Assembly (NCBI GenBank): GCA_030407315.1
Contig: JALQPE010001948.1
Coordinates: 1 to 64,000, forward strand
Reading direction: 5' to 3'
DNA length: 64,000 bases
DNA from: Asparagopsis taxiformis
Lineage: Eukaryota; Rhodophyta; Florideophyceae; Bonnemaisoniales; Bonnemaisoniaceae
Shown here piece by piece: positions 42,342 to 50,340 of the stretch. The notes below the pieces were generated by a model that ran no database searches, had not been told where the DNA came from, and saw only the letters and a program-made list of their open reading frames with translations. Position 1 is the first letter of the stretch. Each line of letters starts with the position of its first letter. The position numbers and the translations under genes were made by a program.

Positions 42342-45212
42342 ATGAGTAAGCGATTCTTTCAAGCAAAACACAAAATAAGCTCGACAGAACCTAGTTCTGG
42401 TCGGGAGGATGCATCCGTTAAAGCATTGTTCGCTGATATCATGGAAGGCTCGACAAACAGCCGTGTAGATCCTCGATCTTGCATTCCGTTGACATCAATT
42501 CGTCAAATATCCCGCTCTGGTGTCTTGAGATTGAAGTCTATATTCAGTGGAGGTTCCACAGTTTCTTCGGGAAAGAGAGATGGAATGCCCATAGAGAATA
42601 TTGGAGATGGATTTGTTGCTGGATCTGATAATGCTATTGTTGTAGAGCTAACGGGAGGTTTGAAAAGACATGTGTTGGACTTCTTCCGATCTAAACTCGG
42701 CTCGGACGGGGAACCTATCTCTGAATCCCAAGCCGCAGAAAAAGCAGAAGATCGTTCTGTCTGGTACGGAGTAGTAGACGGAATGCACAGAATGACTGCT
42801 ATTCGTGAGTTAATAGACGAAGATCCAGAACACTGGGAGTCTTTCTTGTGGCCTGTGACTATTCTGAAAGGCGGACACAGCTTGCAAACTTTGAAGCAAT
42901 TAGGAAGGCATCAGAATAAGAAACATGATGCATCCTTTTACATCGAATCAACTTTCTATGATACTTTGGTCGGTTTAAGAGATGAAGCTGACCGATTGAA
43001 GACCATGTCGAATGGTAGAGCTCCATCTGCGAAACAGATCGCTTCAGCGTATGATGGTTGTACGCATCTGAAGGATAATACTATAAGACAAGCAGCAACA
43101 ACAGCAGTTAGACTTCCACTAAGTGTAATACATGAGATCGGAGTAATCATGAACGAAGAGCACCCGGATTTGGCAGAACCAAGTTCTGCTGAATATAAAC
43201 CGCTGGAAAAATCCATGAATATGCGATGCACCGATTGTCGAGTATACAGGAAATTCATCAACATAACTTCAATCAAGTCCGCGACAAAGTTCATGAGAGC
43301 CTCAGGTCCGGACGGAGAAAAGAATCAAATCAACACGCTCCACCGGCTGAGGGAAATTTCTAGAACGAACAAGTTCAAAGCAGCATCGTATAAGGTAACA
43401 GTGGAGCAGTTTGAGAGTGCTTGTAGTGCAATGAGGGAGGCTCGAAAGTTTGAAGCTCTTTTAGAAGATGATGAATGGCCGTCTGGAATGGAAGTAGTCA
43501 AGCACAACTTACTCCGTACCACAAAATTTGATTGTGAAGTTACTGCCAATTTCGGGAATGATGGAGATGTTTTAGATTCTCTTCTTAAACAATATCGGAA
43601 AGTTTGTCCTGAGGCTGCACCGCTTAAAGAAAAAAAGTTTTCCGAGAATTTCACCAGGGAGAAAGAACTTCAGGCTAAAGACAATTGTACTGCCTTAGCT
43701 TCCGCGGATGATTCTCTTCCAATCGCAGCTGAAGATATCACTAAAGGGGGTGAAGTTCCTGAAGATCAAGTTCCACATCCAGTGCCGAGCATCACTATAG
43801 AAGGAAAGGCACCAAGAACATTACCACAGGATCTAGGCGATATGCCTGAATCAGAAGTCTTGACCAAACCTAATTCGGAACCAAATTCCGTTCAACCGAA
43901 GCAGGTTAACAGGAATAATTCCGCTCCATCAAACGCTCCGAGTGCCAATTCTGTCCGACTGAATACGCGTCCAAAACGAGTTGCTTGTACTACAGAAGTG
44001 CTGGATGAGAAAATTAACTATCTTGACGAATTGGGTGTTTCATGCCACCAGATGAAATGGCAAGATTTTGATAAGACCGTTTGGACAGATGGTGATGCTC
44101 TCTTCGATCTTATACTGACAGATCCACCGTATGGGACGCCTAAATCTCGTTCTTTGCGAAACACTTCTTACGATAACTTCATAGATGACAAGGAAGTGAA
44201 AGAGATATGTCAGTTTGCCAGGCGCGTCTTGAAGCCGGGAGGGTGGTTTCTTGCATTTGTTTCATTTCGAAACTTCGAACTTTTCTACAACGAACTTCAC
44301 CGCATCGGATTTGCCGGACCAGAATACCCATTCGTAATTATGAAGGATACCAGTACGATGCAAGCTCACAGAGGTGATCAGTTTCCTCAGAACGCTTGTG
44401 AATTTTCTGTCATTGCAAGGGCACCAGGAATTTCGAAAAGTGCATTCAAGCCAGATTTGAGGAGCCCTTACAACTTCGTTCCTTCAAAGACAAGCAGACG
44501 GTTTGCTGCTATGTCAGGTATACCCGTTTCAAAAGAAAAGCTCCTTTTGCCAGGCACGAAATCTCCCGTCCTAACAGAGGAGAAAAATGTGGGTCTGCTT
44601 GCTGAACTAATCAATACATTTTGTCCAGAACGGGGTTCTGTTTTGGATATTTACGGAGGTACTTTCACTACTGGAATAGCTTCGTTGCGAACTGCACGTT
44701 CATGTGTAGTAATCGAGTCAAGCGCATCTACATTTCGTCTTGCCCATGAGAGGCTACGTGCAGTGGCAGAGATACTGTACCGAAAAAGTCCATCCTCACA
44801 CCACGCAATGAAGAAGAGAAAGACGCGAGAGAATTCAAAAGCTGAAAGCAGTGGAGAAATCACGAAGATGATCGAAAAGAGCAGTACTATTGTTCAAAGT
44901 GGAAACGATATGCTGAAAGGAGGGGACGGAGTTGAATTACTCCTTGATGGAATCACTATTGGTCATGCAAAGCTTCTGTCAGCTCCAGATAATGACAGTG
45001 ATTTACATACTTCTATTCATAATGTTCCTCTCTCTGAGTACGAGAAAGATGGCCAGAAGCTAGTTGCATGCTATTCCTTCAAAGTTAAGGAGGATGCTGG
45101 CGATAAAAAATACCCATATGGTTATGGAGGCATCGAGAAGCCTCCGGGAAACCTGAAGGGCTTAGCGGGAATATTCTCTTGGGACCTACACAGCATGAGA
45201 TGTTCCAATTGA
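42342..45212 (+). CDS. ParB-like / DNA methyltransferase fusion protein
   Basis: 956 residues. ATG at 42,342 is the first in a frame open from 42,192. Residues about 25-330 form the ParB-like region: VDPRSCIPLTSIRQISRSGV, then WYGVVDGMHRMTAIRELI (G-x-H-R box at 147-150), and further conserved blocks shared with the solo protein at 28,018. A hydrophilic linker (about 430-550) follows. Residues about 580-810 are a DNA methyltransferase: DLILTDPPYGTP (catalytic DPPY at 594-597), RRVLKPGGWFLAFV, and then LDIYGGTFTTGIA (AdoMet-binding motif I, 768-779). Catalytic motif before motif I is the beta-class N4-cytosine/N6-adenine order. DPPY permits either base but excludes a C5 enzyme. About 150 C-terminal residues are unassigned. 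Likely role: sequence-guided DNA methylation, perhaps of the element's own palindromes. The downstream gene on the same strand starts 211 bp after the stop. Confidence 0.88.
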   Translation: MSKRFFQAKHKISSTEPSSGREDASVKALFADIMEGSTNSRVDPRSCIPLTSIRQISRSGVLRLKSIFSGGSTVSSGKRDGMPIENIGDGFVAGSDNAIVVELTGGLKRHVLDFFRSKLGSDGEPISESQAAEKAEDRSVWYGVVDGMHRMTAIRELIDEDPEHWESFLWPVTILKGGHSLQTLKQLGRHQNKKHDASFYIESTFYDTLVGLRDEADRLKTMSNGRAPSAKQIASAYDGCTHLKDNTIRQAATTAVRLPLSVIHEIGVIMNEEHPDLAEPSSAEYKPLEKSMNMRCTDCRVYRKFINITSIKSATKFMRASGPDGEKNQINTLHRLREISRTNKFKAASYKVTVEQFESACSAMREARKFEALLEDDEWPSGMEVVKHNLLRTTKFDCEVTANFGNDGDVLDSLLKQYRKVCPEAAPLKEKKFSENFTREKELQAKDNCTALASADDSLPIAAEDITKGGEVPEDQVPHPVPSITIEGKAPRTLPQDLGDMPESEVLTKPNSEPNSVQPKQVNRNNSAPSNAPSANSVRLNTRPKRVACTTEVLDEKINYLDELGVSCHQMKWQDFDKTVWTDGDALFDLILTDPPYGTPKSRSLRNTSYDNFIDDKEVKEICQFARRVLKPGGWFLAFVSFRNFELFYNELHRIGFAGPEYPFVIMKDTSTMQAHRGDQFPQNACEFSVIARAPGISKSAFKPDLRSPYNFVPSKTSRRFAAMSGIPVSKEKLLLPGTKSPVLTEEKNVGLLAELINTFCPERGSVLDIYGGTFTTGIASLRTARSCVVIESSASTFRLAHERLRAVAEILYRKSPSSHHAMKKRKTRENSKAESSGEITKMIEKSSTIVQSGNDMLKGGDGVELLLDGITIGHAKLLSAPDNDSDLHTSIHNVPLSEYEKDGQKLVACYSFKVKEDAGDKKYPYGYGGIEKPPGNLKGLAGIFSWDLHSMRCSN
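42385..42399. promoter_or_regulatory. CAGAAC-N3-GTTCTG palindrome, copy 3 (in coding sequence)
   Basis: CAGAACCTAGTTCTG, exact, 43 bases inside the ParB/methyltransferase gene; it encodes TEPSSG. Confidence 0.8.
43174..43188. promoter_or_regulatory. CAGAAC-N3-GTTCTG palindrome, copy 4 (in coding sequence)
   Basis: CAGAACCAAGTTCTG, exact, in the ParB-like part; it encodes AEPSSA in the same codon phase as copy 3. Confidence 0.8.
44626..44640. promoter_or_regulatory. CAGAAC-N3-GTTCTG palindrome, copy 5 (in coding sequence)
   Basis: CAGAACGGGGTTCTG, exact, just before methyltransferase motif I; it encodes PERGSV in the same codon phase. Confidence 0.8.
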
Positions 45213-45423
45213 GATAAAGATGTTTGCGAATGAGTACTATTTTTGTACATTGCACTACTGAAGAGCGATTCCAAACATCTAGAGAAGAATGGAATAAATC
45301 TTTTCACATCGATCATTACCGTTGTACAATATTTGGCGCCAAATTTGTTCTCTGTTTTTGTAAGTTTGAATTATATGCTCTATCAGTACTTACAAATTTT
45401 GCCCGCCTTCTGTTCACCTCTCA
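45213..45423. promoter_or_regulatory. Short intergenic region between two co-oriented element genes
   Basis: 211 bases between the ParB/methyltransferase stop and the ATG of the DUF7869 gene. No motif copy or hairpin is evident. The two genes could share a transcript or have separate promoters. Confidence 0.35.
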
Positions 45424-48048
45424 ATGAAAGTGAGCGTTCGAAGTGAAAACCACTGCAAACTCATGGAGGACACATTTTGCCTCTCCGACACCAACCGCAA
45501 ACTGATTCACAAAAGTGCTGTCGGTATTCTTGCAACGCTGGGGATCGAAGCCGAAGCTGAACAATGCACCAGCGAGAACTCATTTCCGCATCATCCAAAC
45601 CGATCAAAATCATCTGCAAACCAAGGAATTCCATTGAGCAATGATATAATTCCAATTCGTTTCAACAGAAACCGCCAAGAATATGTCAGAGGTTCATTGA
45701 ATCGTTCGGAATCTGGAATTCTTTTGGAGCGTAATGACGGTTACGGAAATATTCCATTTCAATCACCGCTGGAAGTAAAACAAGCTTCTGTATCTGACTG
45801 CTTATCTCCAAGTACTGCAACAGAAAGATATTCTGATTCTTGTGCGTCATCTTGTCCAATTGGAAAACCATCCATCTATCAGTTGGATACAAGTCCACGA
45901 AAAAGCCATGATAGCGACAAGAGGAGTAATGGAAATCGTGTGAGCAAAAGGATGATCGAGAAGAGGAAGCATGTCACGTCTTTATCTAATCTAGACATCA
46001 GAAAACAGTTCTGTTGTAAGAAAAGGAGATGCTTTCGAAGTACAGACCCAACGTTTCGTAGGTCTGAAGTCAGCCGAGTACTTTTATGGGGAAGGATTGA
46101 TCGGCGAAGATACTTGGAGAAATTATTCGATCCCAGCTCTAAAGTTTACCTTTTTTGCGGGAGGAAAGTCTGCTACAAATTCCTGGAGTCTTCCTTCATG
46201 TTTTCTAGACACATGCAACGATCAGTGAAGATTTCATGGGCAAATGGAAGATCAGTCTGTTTTTCATCAGCTCAAAAAGACCCAGAGAGTCCACAGAGGG
46301 ACTCTGTTATATGTTTCCTGGACAGATTTGCGGATTCTACAGCGGAGCGAATGCCTGACACCAACGAAAGACACCTTCCACTCTTTCAAAAGAAATCTGT
46401 CTATGAAGTTTTCCGAGAACAGTACACTGTTCTGCATGGATATCATAATATACCTTCTTTGGCATACTTCTACACAACTTGGAAGAAGTATTGCGGTGAT
46501 ATCAAAGTAAGAAGAATTCAGCGATTCACAAAATGTACTGATTGTGAGTATATTCGGGACGCTCTAGCCAAGTATGGAACAGACAAGAAGAGTACAGCTC
46601 CTCTTCTTGAACGGAGACGTTTGCATATAGAGATGGTTTCTCGGGAACGTAGAGAGTATCAGAAGAGGTGTGAGCTAGCGGCGTTGTACCCTTCGCAGTA
46701 TACATCACTTATCGTGGATGGTGCAGACCAGTCTGGATATGGGCTTCCCCATTTCACTGTCAATACAAAAGCGACAGTTGGGCATAGTTTGAAGGTCAGG
46801 CTGATAGGTGTACTAGAGCATGGTGCCCGAAAACATCTCTCGTTGTACACCATGACCGCAGAATTTGAAACTGGTGCTAACCATATCGTGGAAGCGCTTC
46901 ACAGAACGCTTTCAAGCAAAGCATTAGGATCTAAACTACAGGGAAAACTTTTTTTGCAAGTTGACAATTGCACACGGGAGAACAAAAATTCATTCTTGTT
47001 CTGCTACTTGGAATGCTTAGTGGCATGGGGTGTGTACGAAGAGATATTTGTGTCTTTCCTTCCTATAGGACACACTCACTCTGATATCGACCAAGCCTTC
47101 AGTTGTACATCAAGGAGACTGAAATTCAATAACGCAGCAACTATGGAGGATCTCCACGATGAACTGCGAAAGTCTTTCACGCCTGAACCATCTGTCTCCC
47201 GCATGCTACACATTATCAATTTCTCGGGTTTATGTAAGATGGAAAACTGTATTGGGAAGGTGAAACCTTTTTCAAAGTACCGCTACTTCAGATTCTTCAG
47301 AGATCCCGAAACAGAACGGGGTTCTGCCTTCTTCAAAACTGCTTGTGATGTCAAAATTTCTTGTGATGACCAGTGGAGAAGCCTTCCAGCATTGACCAAT
47401 GGTCTCAAAGGATTTACTCGATCTCCACCAAACCTTCACGCGGCACCCTGTAACTCTGTTGTCTGTCCACCAGATAAGGAAAAAATTCTTCTAAGGCTCA
47501 GATCAGAGGAGGTAAGGGTGAACAGTGTCGCTAAAATGAGATCACTTCATGCACTGGTTGCTCAAGTGTACAGAGACAGAGACGAACCACTACATTGGAA
47601 CTTGGAAGAGTGCGTAGAGCTGAATGGAATTTACAGTAATCAGAGTTTTTCCAACCATGGGTTTGACGAGGATGAAGAAAATTTACAGGAAATGATGGCT
47701 CAAACAGACCTACCTTATTCTAGGAATCGATTTGTTGCTGTTAATGGATACGGATGTACGAAGGAAATGCCTTTCTGGCTAGGACAGATTATCGAATGTA
47801 TCCAGGATGGAAGTGGCGTGACAAGAAATCTGTTCATAAGATGGTATGAAGTGTATGACAAAGGGGATGCATGGAGTGGTAAGTATCGTCCGGCGACAGT
47901 TGGAAGAGGAAAAAATATAGACCCTTGGCAAGGGAATATTTCTGTGGATACAGTAATAGCTGAGTTTGATTCTTTGACGAACAAGAAACTCAGAGCAGGA
48001 GTAGAGAAGGAAATTAGAGCAGGTTTAGTAGCATTGGGGAAATACTGA
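45424..48048 (+). CDS. DUF7869-type transposase-like protein, intact
   Basis: 874 residues from ATG at 45,424. The N-terminal 180 residues are polar and variable. A basic cysteine-bearing part follows (KQFCCKKRRCFRSTDPTFRRSE), then MPDTNERHLPLFQKKSVYEVF and a Cys-x2-Cys (FTKCTDC). The conserved core runs SLIVDGADQSGYGLPHF, KVRLIGVLEHG, FETGANHIVEALHRTL, KLFLQVDNCTRENKNSFLF, LPIGHTHSDIDQAFSCTSRR and HIINFSGLC, residues about 425-610. The aspartates in VDGADQ, VDNC and HSDID have the spacing of an RNase-H-like fold; this widespread domain of unknown function is commonly viewed as transposon-derived. The C-terminal part (RFVAVNGYGCTKEMPFWLGQI onward) is the same domain that ends the acidic protein at 39.8 kb. 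Its intact state next to the ParB/methyltransferase fusion makes it the best candidate for the mobilising enzyme of this element. Confidence 0.85.
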   Translation: MKVSVRSENHCKLMEDTFCLSDTNRKLIHKSAVGILATLGIEAEAEQCTSENSFPHHPNRSKSSANQGIPLSNDIIPIRFNRNRQEYVRGSLNRSESGILLERNDGYGNIPFQSPLEVKQASVSDCLSPSTATERYSDSCASSCPIGKPSIYQLDTSPRKSHDSDKRSNGNRVSKRMIEKRKHVTSLSNLDIRKQFCCKKRRCFRSTDPTFRRSEVSRVLLWGRIDRRRYLEKLFDPSSKVYLFCGRKVCYKFLESSFMFSRHMQRSVKISWANGRSVCFSSAQKDPESPQRDSVICFLDRFADSTAERMPDTNERHLPLFQKKSVYEVFREQYTVLHGYHNIPSLAYFYTTWKKYCGDIKVRRIQRFTKCTDCEYIRDALAKYGTDKKSTAPLLERRRLHIEMVSRERREYQKRCELAALYPSQYTSLIVDGADQSGYGLPHFTVNTKATVGHSLKVRLIGVLEHGARKHLSLYTMTAEFETGANHIVEALHRTLSSKALGSKLQGKLFLQVDNCTRENKNSFLFCYLECLVAWGVYEEIFVSFLPIGHTHSDIDQAFSCTSRRLKFNNAATMEDLHDELRKSFTPEPSVSRMLHIINFSGLCKMENCIGKVKPFSKYRYFRFFRDPETERGSAFFKTACDVKISCDDQWRSLPALTNGLKGFTRSPPNLHAAPCNSVVCPPDKEKILLRLRSEEVRVNSVAKMRSLHALVAQVYRDRDEPLHWNLEECVELNGIYSNQSFSNHGFDEDEENLQEMMAQTDLPYSRNRFVAVNGYGCTKEMPFWLGQIIECIQDGSGVTRNLFIRWYEVYDKGDAWSGKYRPATVGRGKNIDPWQGNISVDTVIAEFDSLTNKKLRAGVEKEIRAGLVALGKY
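45999..46013. promoter_or_regulatory. Near-match to the 15-bp palindrome
   Basis: CAGAAAACAGTTCTG has one arm mismatch and a different codon phase from the exact copies. A wider palindrome, AGAACAGT-AC-ACTGTTCT, lies at 46,417-46,434 in the same gene. Confidence 0.45.
47312..47326. promoter_or_regulatory. CAGAAC-N3-GTTCTG palindrome, copy 6 (in coding sequence)
   Basis: CAGAACGGGGTTCTG, exact and identical to copy 5, inside the DUF7869 gene; it encodes TERGSA in the same codon phase as copies 3-5. Confidence 0.8.
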
Positions 48049-48152
48049 ACTGTTCTTTGTAATATTTCTGCACCACGGAAATGAAATAACCATGAGATCA
48101 ATCGATTTCGGAACATTTATGAAAAGGTCAATCAATATCAGAATATGGAAAT
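48049..48152. other. Convergent 3' interval
   Basis: 104 bases between the stop codons of two convergent genes. AT-rich, with GAACTGTTC just after the DUF7869 stop. Transcript ends probably overlap here. Confidence 0.35.
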
Positions 48153-48956
48153 TTATTCAATCATTTTCGAAACAAATTTATTCTTAACTCGAAAATATAT
48201 TCTGTTCATACAAAAATCAGTGTTAGTATACAGCGTAGTCCATTGTGTCATGTAATTGCGAGCTTTGTCTGGATTGGACGTGTTCATGATAAAGGGAGAA
48301 GAGATTAGGAGCTTCGCTTCTGCCTCCTCCTGTAGTAGCAGGTCTTTATCATTCGACACGGTATCATGTTCTGAGAATACATCATCGGGTTCGTCAGAAC
48401 TATCGTGATGGAATTCAGTAGGAACTGTCGCAACAGCAGAAGCAGGTTCACTCCTAGAAGGAAGTATCATATCACAATGGTCGGGAATGGTGGATAGGTT
48501 TTCAACTGCTGGAGGTGGCAGGGTGTTTCCCTCTTCGCTTTTGGCGTACTCCATAGAGACAGTGGTATCCATGGGTACCAGAGCAATAGAATGCAAGCTA
48601 TTGTTCCCAGTTGTAGACGTATCCAGGACAGGGGAGGAAGGGGGTGTTGCATCTGGGAGCCGGTGGTTGATAGCATTTGGATTCTGGGGAATGTTCAAAG
48701 TGCTGTCATGGTCTATTTGTGGGGGAGGAAGATGGTTTTGCATTGGTCCCCAGCCCATGTGATGGACGGAGAAAGGGTCAGAAACTGTTCTGGTAGTCGA
48801 ACGCCGAGCCCGATTACGACCAGGGTATACATTGTTGTATCGTAGTCGTAGGCCAGTCCTAGACTTTCTCGGTCTTGCCATGTCTCGATGACAGACAATA
48901 TGCAGGCTCTGATATGTGTGTGAGGGACCGCGTGTAGGCCTTGCTGTAGTGAGCAT
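48153..48956 (-). CDS. Unrecognised Pro/Ser/acidic-rich protein
   Basis: Up to 267 residues from ATG at 48,956. A second ATG at 48,881 gives 242 residues and a basic start (MARPRKSRTGLRLRYNNVY). After the basic N-terminus the protein is Pro/Ser/Thr-rich, then acidic (HHDSSDEPDDVFSEHDTVSND, with a predicted helix LLLQEEAEAKLL), ending in a basic tail (NRIYFRVKNKFVSKMIE). No domain is recognisable. Charge segregation of this kind occurs in nuclear regulatory proteins, but the reading may also be a chance frame. It is convergent with the DUF7869 gene and upstream of palindrome 1. Confidence 0.4.
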   Translation of the reverse strand: MLTTARPTRGPSHTYQSLHIVCHRDMARPRKSRTGLRLRYNNVYPGRNRARRSTTRTVSDPFSVHHMGWGPMQNHLPPPQIDHDSTLNIPQNPNAINHRLPDATPPSSPVLDTSTTGNNSLHSIALVPMDTTVSMEYAKSEEGNTLPPPAVENLSTIPDHCDMILPSRSEPASAVATVPTEFHHDSSDEPDDVFSEHDTVSNDKDLLLQEEAEAKLLISSPFIMNTSNPDKARNYMTQWTTLYTNTDFCMNRIYFRVKNKFVSKMIE

Positions 48957-49096
48957 AGAAACGAAACACACAGATGTAAAGCTGTAGAAAGGGAGAACAT
49001 GAATAAGTCGACCGTTACAGTCTAATAGTTTAACTATGACCTTGCTCAGTTGAACATACGACTATACTACCCATAAACAGAAATCATTCATGGAAC

Positions 49097-49235
49097 GGGA
49101 GATGTTGAAATTTGATAATTTTTTCGCTCCGAAATTACTGCAGTAAAAAGTGATCTAGGTTGGTGCACTTTGCTAGATCACTTTTTACTGCAGTAATTTC
49201 GGAGTGAAAAAAATTACCAAATTTCAACATCTCCC
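49097..49235. repeat. Intergenic palindrome 1
   Basis: Arms of about 60 bases are nearly perfect reverse complements. They read outward to inward: GGGAGATGTTGAAATTT, a T-rich run, CGCTCCGAAATTACTGCAGT, AAAAAGTGATCTA. The loop is about 17 bases with GTGCAC. It is preceded by ATGGAAC, as is palindrome 2. Confidence 0.9.
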
Positions 49236-49994
49236 TGAGCTTCCGGGCGCCGAACTTGGGCTTTTCCAACAACCTGCACCGGAATTAGCCCCATATGCAG
49301 CGCTTGAGTTCCCTGGGGCGCTCGGGACATCACCTCCTCGGAGGCTGTTATACACGCACGTTCACTTCCCAACCTTGGAGAGGAAGTTATGCGAGCACAT
49401 TGAACGCGTTAACATCAAGGTGTATGCTGTACTTTGTACTCAGTGGGCATCATTTATCCTTTTCTGTAATCATAGTTGTAGGTTTAGTCGTATACGACTC
49501 TAATGTGTTATATCGAGAGGGGAAGGTACGTACAGGATAATCTCAATAGGTCATTAGGAGTATTATTGTCATAGGACCCATTCCGCGGTATACTACATGT
49601 CTATATATAGATGATCTAGGAAGTGAAGTCGACGAGACAAACTACCAGGTAAAATAGACCAAACTTCTTTAAAGCTTCACTTCATGTACCCTACGTATGG
49701 GATAGCCCCTATTTGGAAAGACTTGGATAGTGCATATTGCATTCCAGCCGCAGCAGGAATTCAAAAGTCTTACACGTATGTTTAGTGGCTGCTATGTCTA
49801 GTCAGAATTCGGAATGGGTCGTTTACCTATGGGAATGTTGTACAAACTAGTGATTTCAAAATAATGTTGTGCTCTGTGAAGTGCTGCAACATGACTAACT
49901 TTGTTGAAACAGTGATAGCTCAACCGTGCTTACGTGGCCAGGTTCCCTGGTTTGAGCACCTCTGTCAACGCGGTGTCCATGGAACGGGAGATGT
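49236..49994. other. Gene-free segment between palindromes 1 and 2
   Basis: About 760 bases. Frames of 81 and 99 residues at the left end begin in the palindrome and show no features. The segment is bounded on both sides by copies of the same palindrome, each with the left flank CATGGAACGGGAGATG, so it may be an empty or decayed cassette. Confidence 0.5.
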
Positions 49995-50115
49995 AAAAAA
50001 TTGGTAATTTTTTTCGCTCCGAAATTACTGCAGTAAAAAGTGATCTAGGTTGGTGCACTTTGCTAGATCGCTTTTTACTGCAGTAATTTCGGAGCGAAAA
50101 AAATTACCAAATTTT
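49995..50115. repeat. Intergenic palindrome 2
   Basis: Arms of about 52 bases; the loop GTTGGTGCACTTTGC is the same as in palindrome 1. One arm has GTGATC and the other GATCGC, a single mismatch. It lies about 225 bases past the stop of the ParB/dioxygenase gene. Confidence 0.9.
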
Positions 50116-50340
50116 AGGACCTCAACGCCAGGGGTCCAGCGCCCTTCGCGACTTGCGAAGGCACACTGGTTGCAACTAGTATACTACCATTCTTTACCTT
50201 GCCATGCACGAGAAGGGGAGAGGGCAGAGGACTATCAACGGAAGGAGATTCTGACAAACTACAAGTAGACTATAGGAATGTGGGAGAACATGGAAACAAG
50301 AGAAATATCAGTTTAGAGCATGTTATAGTTAATATGCTAT
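50116..50340. other. 3' flank of the ParB/dioxygenase gene
   Basis: About 225 bases without coding potential; the transcript of the minus-strand gene probably ends here or in palindrome 2. Confidence 0.35.
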
